Position numbers and translations under genes: made by a program
Assembly (NCBI GenBank): GCA_016929335.1
Contig: JAFGIY010000060.1
Coordinates: 1-54,417, forward strand
DNA from: Acidobacteriota bacterium
GTDB taxonomy: Bacteria; Acidobacteriota; UBA6911
Direction of reading: 5' to 3'
Length of the DNA stretch: 54,417 bases
Notes under the pieces: generated by a model
Database searches by the model: none
What the model was told of the DNA's origin: nothing
The model's input: only the letters and a program-made list of their open reading frames with translations
Shown here: positions 9,003 through 18,634 of the stretch, in pieces
How positions within the stretch are numbered: position 1 is the first letter of the stretch
Layout of the letters: the number at the start of each line of letters is the position of its first letter

Positions 9003-9712
9003 TGGCGACGTTTTCTCAGAAAGCGCTGCTGCTCAAAGACCTCCTCTCCGGAGAGATTGCATACACCGGCCCATTTCATGCAATGATCGACCTGACACGG
9101 CGATACAATCTGCACTGCATCGGATGCCGGTTCCATTTTCCTGTAGTTTACCGGCCGTCACCGTCGGATCCAGGCATTCAAGACATGGATTGGGATCTCT
9201 ATGAAAGCCTATGCCGCCAGCTGCATGAGACGGGCACGCGCGTGATTTTCCTGATGGGCGAAGGAGAACCGCTTCTGCATCCCGGCATCTTTCGCATGAC
9301 CGCATTTGCCAAAAAGCTGGGATTTCATGCTGCAATAATCTTCAACGGCACACTGGTGAATGCAGGCGCTGCACATGAACTCGTCTCGTCCGGACTCGAT
9401 CTTTTCCAGGTCAGCCTCTGGGCGTTGAATGAAACCGACTACGCAGCGCAACATCCCGGAACATCCCGGGAGAACTTCAGCAGAGTTCTTGAAGGCTTGC
9501 GTCAATTAAGCATGGAAAAGCAGAAGCGCTATTCCCGTTCGCCAAGCATCATCCTCCATCACCCGATCAACAGCCGCAACATGCAGGCGGTTGAGACCAT
9601 CACGGGCCTGGCCTGTGAAACCGGATGCGATGGAATATCGCTTTCTCCGTATTCTCATGAATGGAAAGTCTGCGGCCTCTATTTCCGCCAATGGCCCCGG
9701 TCGCGGGGATAG
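9002..9712 (+). CDS. Radical SAM-like protein, truncated, first cluster cysteine missing
   Basis: A 236-residue protein related to radical SAM enzymes. The expected C-x3-C-x2-C motif reads Y-N-L-H-C-I-G-C near residue 33: the first cysteine is TAC (Tyr), one base from TGC. The following GEGEPLLHP matches the GGE-type strand of the family. The reading ends after about 236 residues with no SPASM or other C-terminal cysteine cluster, whereas the neighbouring homologue at 9730 has 382 residues. Both changes together suggest a decaying or inactive copy, although a non-catalytic role is possible. The start overlaps the preceding stop (TGATG). A GTG three bases upstream is an alternative start. Confidence 0.75.
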   Translation: MATFSQKALLLKDLLSGEIAYTGPFHAMIDLTRRYNLHCIGCRFHFPVVYRPSPSDPGIQDMDWDLYESLCRQLHETGTRVIFLMGEGEPLLHPGIFRMTAFAKKLGFHAAIIFNGTLVNAGAAHELVSSGLDLFQVSLWALNETDYAAQHPGTSRENFSRVLEGLRQLSMEKQKRYSRSPSIILHHPINSRNMQAVETITGLACETGCDGISLSPYSHEWKVCGLYFRQWPRSRG

Positions 9713-9729
9713 ATTGATATGAGGCTATC

Positions 9730-10878
9730 GTGAAAAGAACAATAAAAAAAATCACAGCGGCAGCGGATGCCCTGATACGGCGCAGGCTTACCATCGAGTG
9801 CGATACGCTGCCTTACCGCTTTCAGGATATCAAGGCGAAAAAGCTCCTGAACTGGCTGCAAGTCGAAGCATCCACACGCCTGCGGCCCTTGGCGCCATGG
9901 GGTTTTCCCACGCATCTGCAGATCGAGCCCACCAACACCTGTAACCTCCGGTGCAAACTCTGTCCTGTCAGCGGTGAGATGCATCGTCCATCGGGCTTCA
10001 TGGACACATCTCTTTATCGCCGCCTGTTGGATGAGATAGGAGAGTATGTTTTCCTGGTTCTCTTCTGGGATTGGGGAGAGCCGTTCATGCATCCGTCGGC
10101 CTTTGATATGATCGCACTCGCTCACGAGAAGGGCATCCGTGTTGCTTCGAGCACGAACGGACATCTGTTCGCCGATCCGCGCAGAGCCGACGAAGCCATT
10201 CGATGCGGCCTCGATACGCTGATCTTTGCGGTGGACGGGATAACCCAGGAAACGTATGAGCAATATCGCCACAGGGGGGATCTTCAAAAAACCCTCCAGG
10301 GAATACGCACGATTGTCGAACGCAGGAAAGAGTTGAAGTCCGCCACGCCTCTTGTCAACTTCCGTTTCATCGTTATGAGACATAACGAACACGAAGTGGA
10401 AATGCTCCCCTCATTTGCTCGGGAACTAGGGGTCGACGTGCTTACTCTAAAAACGCTGAATCCCTCTTCGGATAACACTTATGGAGATAGGGCAAACGCC
10501 ATCGAAAAGAAAGAGAGTCCTTTTCTGCCGCAGAATCCTCTTTACCGCCGTTTTGTCTACAACGAAAGGGGAGAGCCGGTGCGCCTGAAGCGGAACGCGT
10601 GCCGCAATCTCCATAATGCGGCGACGGTGCATTGGAATGGAACGGTTTGCCCATGCACATACGACTACGACGAGCGATTTGTCATGGGTAATCTGAACAA
10701 CAGCCCTTTCCGTGAAATCTGGAGAGGTCCGGCATATCGAGCGCTGCGGGGAAAAATGCGCCGCAACGATCCAAAAAACTACTTCTGCTATCAATGCAGT
10801 TATTCCTTTAAGGGCGGCAGCTGCATCGATGAAACCGTACGTCTGCCTGTTTTTTTTAATTCCAGTGAGGCGTCATGA
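9730..10878 (+). CDS. Radical SAM protein with SPASM domain
   Basis: A 382-residue enzyme. The radical SAM motif CNLRCKLCPVSG lies near residue 74, the GGE-like motif appears as DWGEPFMHP, and a TIM-barrel core follows. The C-terminal ~100 residues form a SPASM region with several cysteines (CRNLHNAATVHWNG, then CPCTYDYDERFVMGNL, later CYQCSY) that would hold additional Fe-S clusters. The substrate is unknown. SPASM enzymes modify peptides or sugars, and the two flanking glycosyltransferases favour a role in surface glycan or glycopeptide synthesis (inference). The start is GTG 9730, and the stop overlaps the next gene as ATGA. Confidence 0.88.
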   Translation: MKRTIKKITAAADALIRRRLTIECDTLPYRFQDIKAKKLLNWLQVEASTRLRPLAPWGFPTHLQIEPTNTCNLRCKLCPVSGEMHRPSGFMDTSLYRRLLDEIGEYVFLVLFWDWGEPFMHPSAFDMIALAHEKGIRVASSTNGHLFADPRRADEAIRCGLDTLIFAVDGITQETYEQYRHRGDLQKTLQGIRTIVERRKELKSATPLVNFRFIVMRHNEHEVEMLPSFARELGVDVLTLKTLNPSSDNTYGDRANAIEKKESPFLPQNPLYRRFVYNERGEPVRLKRNACRNLHNAATVHWNGTVCPCTYDYDERFVMGNLNNSPFREIWRGPAYRALRGKMRRNDPKNYFCYQCSYSFKGGSCIDETVRLPVFFNSSEAS

Positions 10879-11762
10879 CTCTCGAGCCGGCCCTATCCGT
10901 CATCGTCGCTTCCTACAATGCCCGCAATACCATCCGACAGTGCCTGGAATCACTCGCGGCGAATACGGCACGTTTGTCAATGGAAGTCATCGTCGTCGAT
11001 AGTTCCTCCGACGGCACGGGGCGGCTCATTGCCGGAGAATTTCCCTGGGTTAAGCTCCTTGGCTTTGAACGGCGCCACTATTGCGGCGATGCACGCAACG
11101 CCGGTTTAGAAAGGGCTCGCGGCCGAATCATCGCACTGATCGATTCCGATTGTATCGCCGATGAAAGATGGGCTGAGGAAATACTGGAGGCTCATAAAAA
11201 AAATCCTTTGCCCGCAATCGGCGGAGTGATCGCCAACGGCAATCCCGAAAGCTTTGTAGGATGGGCGGCCTATTTCTGCGAGTTCAGCGACTGGATGCCT
11301 GAAAGGCCTGCAGGCTTACGCACAGACATCGCCGGAGCCAACATGTCGTATAAAAGAGAAATCTTTGACCAATATGGAATCTTTATTACCGGGACTTACT
11401 GCTCGGATACGGAATTTCACTGGCGACTGGCCGGTGCAGGCTTGCGGCTGTATTTCGAACCGGCAATTCAGGTCTTTCATCGAAACATCACATCGCTCGG
11501 CAGGTTTCTGCGGCATGAGTTTCAGCATGGACGGTCATTTGCCCGGGTGAGGGTTTCAGCCCAGAATTTCTCACCAGCCAGGCGCGCAGCTTATGCTTTT
11601 CTCATTGTCTTCATTGCGGCAAAGCTTTTTGCCCGAATAGCATTGCGAAGCCTGCGCAATAGATTTTACCGAAAGCACTTCATTATCTCCTCGACTCTTA
11701 TACTGATCGGAGTGCTTTCGTGGTCCGCAGGAGAAGCCTGCGGCTATTTCCGGTCCAAATAA
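10875..11762 (+). CDS. Glycosyltransferase family 2 with C-terminal membrane segments
   Basis: A 295-residue GT2 protein. It opens with LSVIVASYNARNTIRQCLESL, carries VDSSSDGTG, and has the DxD-type motif IDSDC with the flanking GDARNAGLERARG. A downstream DTEFHWRLAGAGLRL corresponds to the catalytic ED/Q region. Two hydrophobic stretches near the C-terminus (about residues 235-290) suggest membrane anchoring. The start overlaps the upstream radical SAM stop by 4 nt, so the two are translationally coupled. Donor and acceptor sugars cannot be told from sequence. Confidence 0.88.
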   Translation: MTLEPALSVIVASYNARNTIRQCLESLAANTARLSMEVIVVDSSSDGTGRLIAGEFPWVKLLGFERRHYCGDARNAGLERARGRIIALIDSDCIADERWAEEILEAHKKNPLPAIGGVIANGNPESFVGWAAYFCEFSDWMPERPAGLRTDIAGANMSYKREIFDQYGIFITGTYCSDTEFHWRLAGAGLRLYFEPAIQVFHRNITSLGRFLRHEFQHGRSFARVRVSAQNFSPARRAAYAFLIVFIAAKLFARIALRSLRNRFYRKHFIISSTLILIGVLSWSAGEACGYFRSK

Positions 11763-11824
11763 ATCCCGGTGCAGTCTTCCCTCACGATTCAATTCAAAGC
11801 ATAACCACTCTCATCCTGTCTGTT

Positions 11825-11853
11825 TTCAATCGTCAATCGGAAATCGTCAATCA
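11825..11853. repeat. Heptad repeat, AATCGTA family, upstream of clpC
   Basis: A single arm of the form AATCGTC, AATCGGA, AATCGTC, AATCA between the glycosyltransferase and clpC. It lies just upstream of the candidate clpC promoter. Confidence 0.7.
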
Positions 11854-11886
11854 GTTTGCTTCTTTACAGCCTTTTGACACAGTCCG

Positions 11887-11892
11887 TATAAT
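11887..11892 (+). promoter_or_regulatory. Candidate -10 element for clpC
   Basis: A perfect TATAAT lies 32 nt before the clpC start. A TTGACA at 11874-11879 is only 7 nt upstream, too close for a standard -35, and the hexamer at normal spacing (TTACAG, 11864-11869) is weak. The call rests on the -10 match and position only. Confidence 0.35.
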
Positions 11893-11923
11893 AGATCAGG
11901 TAAGGAAGTGAGAATGGTGAGCT

Positions 11924-14359
11924 ATGTTTGAAAAATACACCGAAAAGGCTCGAAGAGTGATATTTTTCGCTCGTTACGAGGCGAGCCAATTTGGCAGCCC
12001 GGCGATTGAAACCGAGCATCTTCTGCTGGGATTAATACGCGAAGACAAGAGTCTGACCGCCCGCTTCATACCCAAGGCCAACTCAACGATACAGGACATC
12101 CGCAAGGAAATCGAGGGCCGCACGCTGATCAGAGATAAAGTGTCTACTTCCGTGGATTTGCCGTTTTCCGAGGAATGCAAGCGTGCATTAAACAGCGCGG
12201 CGGAGGAATCGGAACGCCTGGGCCACAAGCATATAGGCACGGAGCACATTCTCCTGGGTTTGCTCCGGGAAGAAAAATCGGTCGCTGCCGAAATCCTGCG
12301 GGAGCATGGATTCCGCACAAGGATGGTGCGCGAGGAATTGAACCGTGGAGCGGCTGAAAGGCATTTACAGGGCCGTTCAAAAGAGCCGTTGAGCCTGGTA
12401 GAGTTTTCCCGGGATCTGACGGAGGCCGCAGGCAACGATGCCCTGGACCCTTTGATCGGCAGAGAAACAGAAATTGAGCGAATGATTCAGATTCTCTGCC
12501 GCAGAACCAAAAACAATCCGGTGCTTATTGGAGAGCCTGGAGTCGGAAAGACGGCAATAGTCGAAGGCCTGGCTCAGAGGATTGTCAACGGCCAGGTGCC
12601 GCCTCTGCTCGTGGACAAGAGAATCCTTGCGCTCGACATATCCCTTATTGTCGCCGGGACAAAATACCGCGGCCAGTTTGAAGAACGGCTGAAGACAATC
12701 ATGAAGGAGCTGTTCGAAAACAGAAACTTCATCGTCTTCATTGATGAACTGCATACTCTGGTGGGTGCAGGCTCTGCAGAAGGTTCGCTGGATGCAGCCA
12801 ACATATTAAAGCCGGCATTGTCCCGGGGGGAGATCCAGTGTATCGGGTCCACGACGCCCTATGAGTATCGCCGCTCCATAGAAAAAGACCGGTCTTTGGA
12901 ACGCCGGTTCCAGTCGATCAAGGTCACACAACCGAACGAAGATGAAAGCATCCGGATCCTGCAGGGCATCAAGGATAAATACGAAAGCTTTCACCAGCTG
13001 GAATACACGGACGAAGCTATTGAAGCAGCAGTCTATCTCTCCAACCGATACATCCCTGATCGATTCCTGCCGGATAAAGCCATCGATCTTATCGATGAGG
13101 CGGGCGCCCGGGTCAAGCTGCAAAGAGCTTCCGCCCCCGACGAATTGATAAACCTTCAGCGAAGGATACGCTTCATAGACGGCAGGATCGAAAACGCCAT
13201 TTCTGCACAGGAATTTGAGAAGGCTGCGCGATACCGGCTGGAAGAAGATCTGGAACAAGAGAACCTTCAGGTAATCCGGGAGCGCTGGAAGTTGGATGCG
13301 AAATCTCCTGCCAGGGTAACGAGGGAGGATATCGAGGATGTGATCGCCAAGTGGACGGGAATACCCATATCCTCGATCCATGAGGAGGAGATGTCAAAGC
13401 TTCTCCGGATGGAAGAAGAGCTGCACAAGCGCCTTATCAGTCAGGACCGGGCCATAGGCGCATTAAGCAAAGCAATCCGGAGATCCCGTGCCGGTCTGAA
13501 GTCTCCCAAACGGCCCGTGGGCTCTTTTCTGTTTCTCGGCCCGACGGGCGTGGGAAAGACGGAAATGGCCCGTTCACTGGCTGCTTTCCTCTTCGGAAGT
13601 GAGAATGCCATGATCCGGCTGGATATGTCGGAATACATGGAAAAGCATTCGGTTTCCAAGTTGATCGGATCTCCTCCCGGATATGTCGGATACGAAGAGG
13701 GCGGACAGCTGACCGAAAAGATCAAGCGCAATCCATACTCCGTTCTTCTGCTGGATGAAATCGAAAAGGCGCATCCGGATGTTTTCAATATCCTGCTGCA
13801 GGTATTTGAGGACGGACACCTGACCGACTCCAATGGCACAACGATAGACTTTAAAAACACCATCATCATTATGACCTCCAATATCGGAGCCCGTTTCCTG
13901 GAAAAGCGCGGATTAATGGGATTCCAGGCAGGCAAGGATTCCGATGCCAGGCGGACAGAGGAATTGATTCACGGTGAAGTTAAAAAGATATTCAATCCGG
14001 AGTTTCTGAACCGCCTGGACGAGATTGTGCTCTTCGATGCGCTGACAGACGAGGATCTGGTCAAAATCGTGGATTTGCTCATTAATATGGTCAATGAGGT
14101 CATGAAACAGAAGAAGCTTTCGATCGTCCTGCGTCCTGAGGTCGGGAAATGGATCGTGGATAAAACCTGCAAGGACCGGTCCTACGGCGCCCGCCCCCTG
14201 CGCCGCGCAATCCAAAAATACATAGAAGATCCGCTTTCGGAAGCCATCATCCAGAATCGCATCCGCCCGGATTCAAAGCTCGAAATTTATCTCAGCGGCG
14301 ATGCGCTCTACTACGTTCATGACGGCGAATCCACAGCCTCAGGCATAAAGCTCGGGTAA
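11924..14359 (+). CDS. clpC: ATP-dependent Clp protease ATP-binding subunit ClpC
   Basis: An 811-residue class I Clp ATPase. The double Clp N-domain (residues 1-145) contains LGLIREDKS and HILLGLLREEKS. In NBD1, Walker A is GEPGVGKT (about 203-210) and Walker B is VFIDELHTL. A UVR/M-domain-like segment follows (about 412-445, EKAARYR). In NBD2, Walker A is GPTGVGKT (about 539-546) and Walker B is LLLDEIEKAHPD. An MGF tripeptide near residue 664 fits the ClpP-docking loop. It would unfold proteins for ClpP. The usual Firmicutes companions ctsR, mcsA and mcsB are not adjacent. It stands between the glycan block and bamA. Confidence 0.95.
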   Translation: MFEKYTEKARRVIFFARYEASQFGSPAIETEHLLLGLIREDKSLTARFIPKANSTIQDIRKEIEGRTLIRDKVSTSVDLPFSEECKRALNSAAEESERLGHKHIGTEHILLGLLREEKSVAAEILREHGFRTRMVREELNRGAAERHLQGRSKEPLSLVEFSRDLTEAAGNDALDPLIGRETEIERMIQILCRRTKNNPVLIGEPGVGKTAIVEGLAQRIVNGQVPPLLVDKRILALDISLIVAGTKYRGQFEERLKTIMKELFENRNFIVFIDELHTLVGAGSAEGSLDAANILKPALSRGEIQCIGSTTPYEYRRSIEKDRSLERRFQSIKVTQPNEDESIRILQGIKDKYESFHQLEYTDEAIEAAVYLSNRYIPDRFLPDKAIDLIDEAGARVKLQRASAPDELINLQRRIRFIDGRIENAISAQEFEKAARYRLEEDLEQENLQVIRERWKLDAKSPARVTREDIEDVIAKWTGIPISSIHEEEMSKLLRMEEELHKRLISQDRAIGALSKAIRRSRAGLKSPKRPVGSFLFLGPTGVGKTEMARSLAAFLFGSENAMIRLDMSEYMEKHSVSKLIGSPPGYVGYEEGGQLTEKIKRNPYSVLLLDEIEKAHPDVFNILLQVFEDGHLTDSNGTTIDFKNTIIIMTSNIGARFLEKRGLMGFQAGKDSDARRTEELIHGEVKKIFNPEFLNRLDEIVLFDALTDEDLVKIVDLLINMVNEVMKQKKLSIVLRPEVGKWIVDKTCKDRSYGARPLRRAIQKYIEDPLSEAIIQNRIRPDSKLEIYLSGDALYYVHDGESTASGIKLG

Positions 14360-14772
14360 AAGCCGGCAACGCATCCCCTCCATAGGAGGCAGGCGAACTG
14401 ACGCATCGAAAATCGGCTTGTTAGCAATTCCCGTTTTACCCCCAATTCCAGCCAAAAATATTTGAACACTCGGCACGGAGTGGAGTCTATAGCAGGGGTC
14501 GGCGGTTCTCGGGACAACAGAGGATGGAAGAATGCCTATTGAGGCAAGCCCTTTTTTTAAAATGATCTCTGGGTCAAAGACTGGTACACTTCCCTTTCTC
14601 CGCTCTCAGGTTTTGGGGAGGCAATGCACGGATTGGGTAAACCGCAGTCCTTAGACCTAGCTCCCTAATTCGCGGATTGGCTTGTTTTACGGAGACTCGT
14701 ACTGGATTTCATAATCTTAATTATCTAAGATACGGGTTTATTTTCTTAAGATGCCCACAGGCGGGAGGATGG
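14360..14772. other. 413-nt spacer between clpC and bamA
   Basis: No gene is recognised. The spacer holds a small hairpin followed by a T-run (14533-14558, listed separately). An AT-rich stretch before bamA (about 14700-14750) could carry its promoter, but no convincing -35/-10 pair was found. Confidence 0.5.
14533..14558 (+). terminator. Possible weak terminator downstream of clpC
   Basis: TGCCT-ATTG-AGGCA forms a 5-bp stem, then AGCCC and a run of seven T. The stem is short and separated from the T-run, so this is tentative. It lies about 175 nt past the clpC stop. Confidence 0.3.
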
Positions 14773-17355
14773 ATGGCTAAACTGGCAAAACTGGGAATCT
14801 GCCTTATTGGATTCCTTTTGATTGACTCGGCATCTTTCGCACAAGAATCGGCTGCGCCAACCATTGAACGAATCGATATCCGGGGCAACCGACGCATACC
14901 TGAAGAAACCATTCGATATTACATTCAATCCCGACCCGGCGAGACCTATAACGAATCCAGGCTGGCGACGGACCTGCGTGACGTCTACAGAGCCAATTTC
15001 TTTGAATACATTGAAATTCAGGAACGCGACGGGGACGCGGGTAAGATTATCACCTTCATTGTCAAAGAGAAGCCGCTGATCCGGACCATCGAGTATGTGG
15101 GGAATAAGTCTTTTTCGGAATCAAACATACTGGATGAATTCAAGGAAAGAAAGGTTGGGCTCACTACCGACAGCCAGTACGAACCCTCAAAGATCGAGGC
15201 TGCCAAGAGGGCCTTGAGGGGACTGATGCTGCAGAACGGCAAACCTCTGGGAACAATCCGGTCCGAAATCGACAATATCCCCCCATCCAGCGTTCGGGTG
15301 CGCTTCATCATGGATGAAGGTCCCAACGTCCGCATCGGGCAGATACGTTTTACGGGAAATACCGTTTTCAGCGACAAGCAGTTGAAGGATGCGCTGAAGC
15401 TCGACAAGGAACGCACCCTGTTTACCATGTTCAAGGGCATGGACAAGTACCACCGGGAAAAGCTGGAAGCGGATATCGAGATGAACCTCAAGACCTTCTA
15501 CAAAGAACATGGGTATATGTATGTTCAGGTGGGAGAGCCTGTCACGCGTATCTTCGAAGGACCTCGAGGCCTCATTCCCTTCGCGCGAAAAACAAAACAG
15601 CAATTTTACATCGAGATACCGGTTGAAGCCGGAGATCAGTTCCGGGTCGGGAAGATTGAGCTGAAGAACTGCACTCCATTTAAATGCGAAGCCATGGTCA
15701 GTGCCTTCGGCCTGAAATCTGGCGATGTTGTCAATTACAAAAGAATCAGGGATACGCTCGAAGAATTTAAGAAGATCTACGGAGCATACGGATACATAAA
15801 CTGGACCTATATCTCCGAGATGAAAACCGATCCCCAGAATAAGACGATGGATGTGGTTTTCGACTTCCAGCCGGACAAGCAGTTCTTCGTCCGGTTCATT
15901 CAGTTCGTTGGGAATACGAAAACCCGGGACAGAGTGATTCGCCGCGAATTCATACTGGAAGAAGGCAAGGTTTTCAGCAGCCAGGCTCTGGAGAGCTCGG
16001 TTCTGCGCGTAAACCAGTTGGGCTTCTTCGAAAAGATCGAAGAGAAGGACTATGAGGTCAAGCCAGACGATAAGACCGGCCTCGTGGATGTAAATCTTAC
16101 GGTTAAAGAAAAAAGCCAGCGATCGATCGGTTTCACCGGAGGAGTCAGCGGGATATCGGGCAGTTTCATAGGATTGAATTACTCGGATAACAACTTTATG
16201 GGGCGTGGTGAATCCCTGGAGCTGAGCGTTACGGGTGGCACCCGGACTACCGATTTCATTGTCGCGTTCAATGAGCCGCACCTCCTGGATTCCCCATGGG
16301 GCCTCGGACTTTCGCTTTACAACCGGCGCTACCGTTACGACACCTACAGTACCTATGGGATGGTTAATACCTCCGGCGACCCGGAAGAGCTGTTCACCCA
16401 GCGTACGACCGGTGCAACCATCTCGATGAGCCGGCGCATTCGCCGTTCCTTGTGGTCCTTTGCCGGCAGTTACACCTACCAGAGGATCGGGGTGAGTGAC
16501 ATCGCTTCGGGCTTTGAAAGCTACGCTTTGAGCCAGTTTGTGGGCTCTACGCCGACCGGAGACGTTACCACGGCGTTGAAAGGGATCATCCGGAGCGAGG
16601 TAACACCGATGTTGAGCTATAACTCGACGGATGCCTATTTCAATCCTACCCGCGGCACAGCTCTGCAGCTATCGACCGCCATCTCGGGAGGATTTCTGGG
16701 CGGCGATTTCAGCATGGTTCGCCCGATGATAAGCCTCCGTCATTTCTTTCCGGACAGATGGCTCAGCGGTGGTCGTAACGTATTTGGATTCAACCTGCTG
16801 GGCGAATATATCCAGGCTTACAGCAATTCGAGTGTCCCGTTTTTCGACCGGTTTTATATCGGAGGAGAAAACACGATCCGCGGCTTCGATATTCGCTCTA
16901 TCAGCCCTCTTGCCATTAGCCGGACTCCTCTCTTTGACGTCCAGGGGAATCCTATCATTGATCTGAAAACAGGCTTGCCGAGAATCGCCGAATCCCTGAT
17001 CCCACTCGGAGGAGATACGGTCGGTGTCTTCAATTTCGAATATCGCATACCAATAGCCGGCCCCCTGTCCATAGCCGCCTTTTATGATATGGGATTGAAC
17101 AGGGTCAGCCGGAAAATCCCGGGCTCCACTCTTGGAGTCGGCAGCGTTGATATTATCCATTCGACCAACAATGCCATTCGCAGTTCGACAGGGTTGGAAG
17201 TCCAGTTTGTTTTGCCGGTTGTCAGCGCTCCTTTCCGCTTGATATTTGCTTACAATCCTCAATACCTCGACGAGTCTGTGACTGTAAGCAATTACACCTA
17301 CAGGCTGACGGAGCCGCGCAAGGATATCAAGTTTACTGTAGGGCGCAGTTTCTGA
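14773..17355 (+). CDS. bamA: Outer-membrane protein assembly factor BamA
   Basis: An 860-residue Omp85 protein. A signal peptide covers residues 1-23 (MAKLAKLGICLIGFLLIDSA, cleavage near SFA-QE). Five POTRA-type repeats follow, beginning IERIDIRGNRRIPEETI and later FRVGKIELKNC and FVRFIQFVGNTKT. A beta-barrel starts near residue 447 (RSIGFTGGVSG). The conserved loop-6 motif appears as IRGF near residue 701, and the protein ends in the aromatic F expected of barrel substrates (TVGRSF). It inserts beta-barrel proteins into the outer membrane. The start at ATG 14773 has GGGAGG just upstream and gives a clean signal peptide; the frame is open 96 nt further upstream. It heads the envelope block. 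Confidence 0.95.
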   Translation: MAKLAKLGICLIGFLLIDSASFAQESAAPTIERIDIRGNRRIPEETIRYYIQSRPGETYNESRLATDLRDVYRANFFEYIEIQERDGDAGKIITFIVKEKPLIRTIEYVGNKSFSESNILDEFKERKVGLTTDSQYEPSKIEAAKRALRGLMLQNGKPLGTIRSEIDNIPPSSVRVRFIMDEGPNVRIGQIRFTGNTVFSDKQLKDALKLDKERTLFTMFKGMDKYHREKLEADIEMNLKTFYKEHGYMYVQVGEPVTRIFEGPRGLIPFARKTKQQFYIEIPVEAGDQFRVGKIELKNCTPFKCEAMVSAFGLKSGDVVNYKRIRDTLEEFKKIYGAYGYINWTYISEMKTDPQNKTMDVVFDFQPDKQFFVRFIQFVGNTKTRDRVIRREFILEEGKVFSSQALESSVLRVNQLGFFEKIEEKDYEVKPDDKTGLVDVNLTVKEKSQRSIGFTGGVSGISGSFIGLNYSDNNFMGRGESLELSVTGGTRTTDFIVAFNEPHLLDSPWGLGLSLYNRRYRYDTYSTYGMVNTSGDPEELFTQRTTGATISMSRRIRRSLWSFAGSYTYQRIGVSDIASGFESYALSQFVGSTPTGDVTTALKGIIRSEVTPMLSYNSTDAYFNPTRGTALQLSTAISGGFLGGDFSMVRPMISLRHFFPDRWLSGGRNVFGFNLLGEYIQAYSNSSVPFFDRFYIGGENTIRGFDIRSISPLAISRTPLFDVQGNPIIDLKTGLPRIAESLIPLGGDTVGVFNFEYRIPIAGPLSIAAFYDMGLNRVSRKIPGSTLGVGSVDIIHSTNNAIRSSTGLEVQFVLPVVSAPFRLIFAYNPQYLDESVTVSNYTYRLTEPRKDIKFTVGRSF

Positions 17356-17484
17356 TTCCTCTTTGCCGGTAAGGGAAACTGTAGTAGATTTCGTAGTTTT
17401 AAGCGATGCCCCCACATGCTCTGGGGCAACAGGATCCATTCAGATCCGGTTATCCGGGCTGCATTTTAAAGGAGAACAGAATCA

Positions 17485-18093
17485 ATGAGTCGATTAACTC
17501 TTCCAATACTTCTCGCTATGTTTCTGCTGCCGCCGGCCGGCGTTGCACAGGCTCCTGCAGACTCCCAGGCCGCTGCTGCCGCATCCGCTTTCCCAAACGC
17601 CAAAATAGCGTGGATACAGCTTGATCAGGTTCTTTTTACCTGCGACGAGGGACAGGCCAAATTCGGAGAAATCCAGACATTCGTGGACGAGAAGAACAAA
17701 GAAAATGATAGATTGCGCGCTGAGCTTGAGAAGCTCCGGAACCAGCGGCAGGTACAGGGCGCCAAGCTGACGGATGATGCGCTTGCGGATCTGGATGCCC
17801 AGATTGAAGATAAGCAGACAACCCTGGAGCGCTTCCAGCAGGATACTCAGAAAGAAATCGAAAGCCGGCGCCTGCGCGTGACCACTTACATCGGGAAGAG
17901 AATGCAGGCCGTACTCGAAAAGATCGCCAAAGAAAAGGGGATTAATGCGATACTTTTCTTCAATTCCTCGCGCGATGCATGGATCGACGGCTCGCTGAAC
18001 CTGTCCGACGATGTCGTAAAATATTACAATCAAATATATCCTGTCGCTGCCGCTAAAGCTCCGGCTGCTGCAGCCCCTGCAAAGAAGCAATAA
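17485..18093 (+). CDS. OmpH/Skp family periplasmic chaperone
   Basis: A 202-residue protein. A signal peptide at residues 1-22 (ILLAMFLLPPAGVAQA) is followed by an Ala-rich linker and the OmpH core beginning KIAWIQLDQVLFTCDEGQ. A long coiled coil covers about residues 65-135 (NKENDRLRAELEKLRNQ). The second half of the core follows (IAKEKGINAILFF), ending in an Ala/Pro/Lys tail. Skp-type chaperones carry unfolded outer-membrane proteins to BamA, and the position directly after bamA is the standard one. lpxD, which usually follows, is absent here. The family's core is somewhat divergent, but context and architecture agree. Confidence 0.88.
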   Translation: MSRLTLPILLAMFLLPPAGVAQAPADSQAAAAASAFPNAKIAWIQLDQVLFTCDEGQAKFGEIQTFVDEKNKENDRLRAELEKLRNQRQVQGAKLTDDALADLDAQIEDKQTTLERFQQDTQKEIESRRLRVTTYIGKRMQAVLEKIAKEKGINAILFFNSSRDAWIDGSLNLSDDVVKYYNQIYPVAAAKAPAAAAPAKKQ

Positions 18094-18138
18094 GCGAAAG
18101 CAACAACATGGCACCCTGCCACTGTTTTCGAAAGAGCC

Positions 18139-18591
18139 ATGGGAAGCAGCATTTCAGCGAAGAAGATTAATGAAATTCTAAAAATTCTGCCTCAGCGCTA
18201 CCCGTTCCTGCTGGTCGACCGGATTCTGGAAACGGATGGCTCTACCTATATGGTGGGATTGAAGAATGTCACCATGAACGAGCCGTTTTTCCAGGGCCAT
18301 TTCCCGGAGCATCCCGTCATGCCCGGGGTGCTCCTGGTCGAGGCTCTTGCTCAAGTGGGTGTGGTTCTTCTGCTTACCAGAGACCAGAACCGGGACACCA
18401 AGCTGGTATACTTTTCCGCTATCGATAAATGCCGATTCCGCCAGCCGGTGATTCCGGGAGACCAGCTTCGAATTGAGGTAACCGTTTTAAAGCAGCGAGA
18501 CCGATACTACAAGATGAAAGGCCAGGCATTGGTCGACGGCAATACTGCGGTCGAAGCGGAGCTCTCCTGCTCCATTATCGATCGCCCTTAG
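18139..18591 (+). CDS. fabZ: 3-hydroxyacyl-ACP dehydratase FabZ
   Basis: A 150-residue hot-dog dehydratase that removes water from 3-hydroxyacyl-ACP in fatty acid elongation. It therefore competes with lipid A synthesis for the same acyl-ACP pool. The family motif [19 protein letters not shown] carries the catalytic His and Glu. The opening [15 protein letters not shown] is typical. The ompH-fabZ-lpxA order matches proteobacterial clusters except for the missing lpxD. Confidence 0.95.
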   Translation: MGSSISAKKINEILKILPQRYPFLLVDRILETDGSTYMVGLKNVTMNEPFFQGHFPEHPVMPGVLLVEALAQVGVVLLLTRDQNRDTKLVYFSAIDKCRFRQPVIPGDQLRIEVTVLKQRDRYYKMKGQALVDGNTAVEAELSCSIIDRP

Positions 18592-18634
18592 GCCGGAACT
18601 GGAGGATGCTTCCTTTTTATCTCTGGATCCCTGA

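Noticed and set aside
11874..11892. TTGACA plus TATAAT ahead of clpC as a full sigma-70 promoter
   Set aside because: The two hexamers are only 7 nt apart, so they cannot serve as one standard promoter. Only the -10 is kept as tentative.
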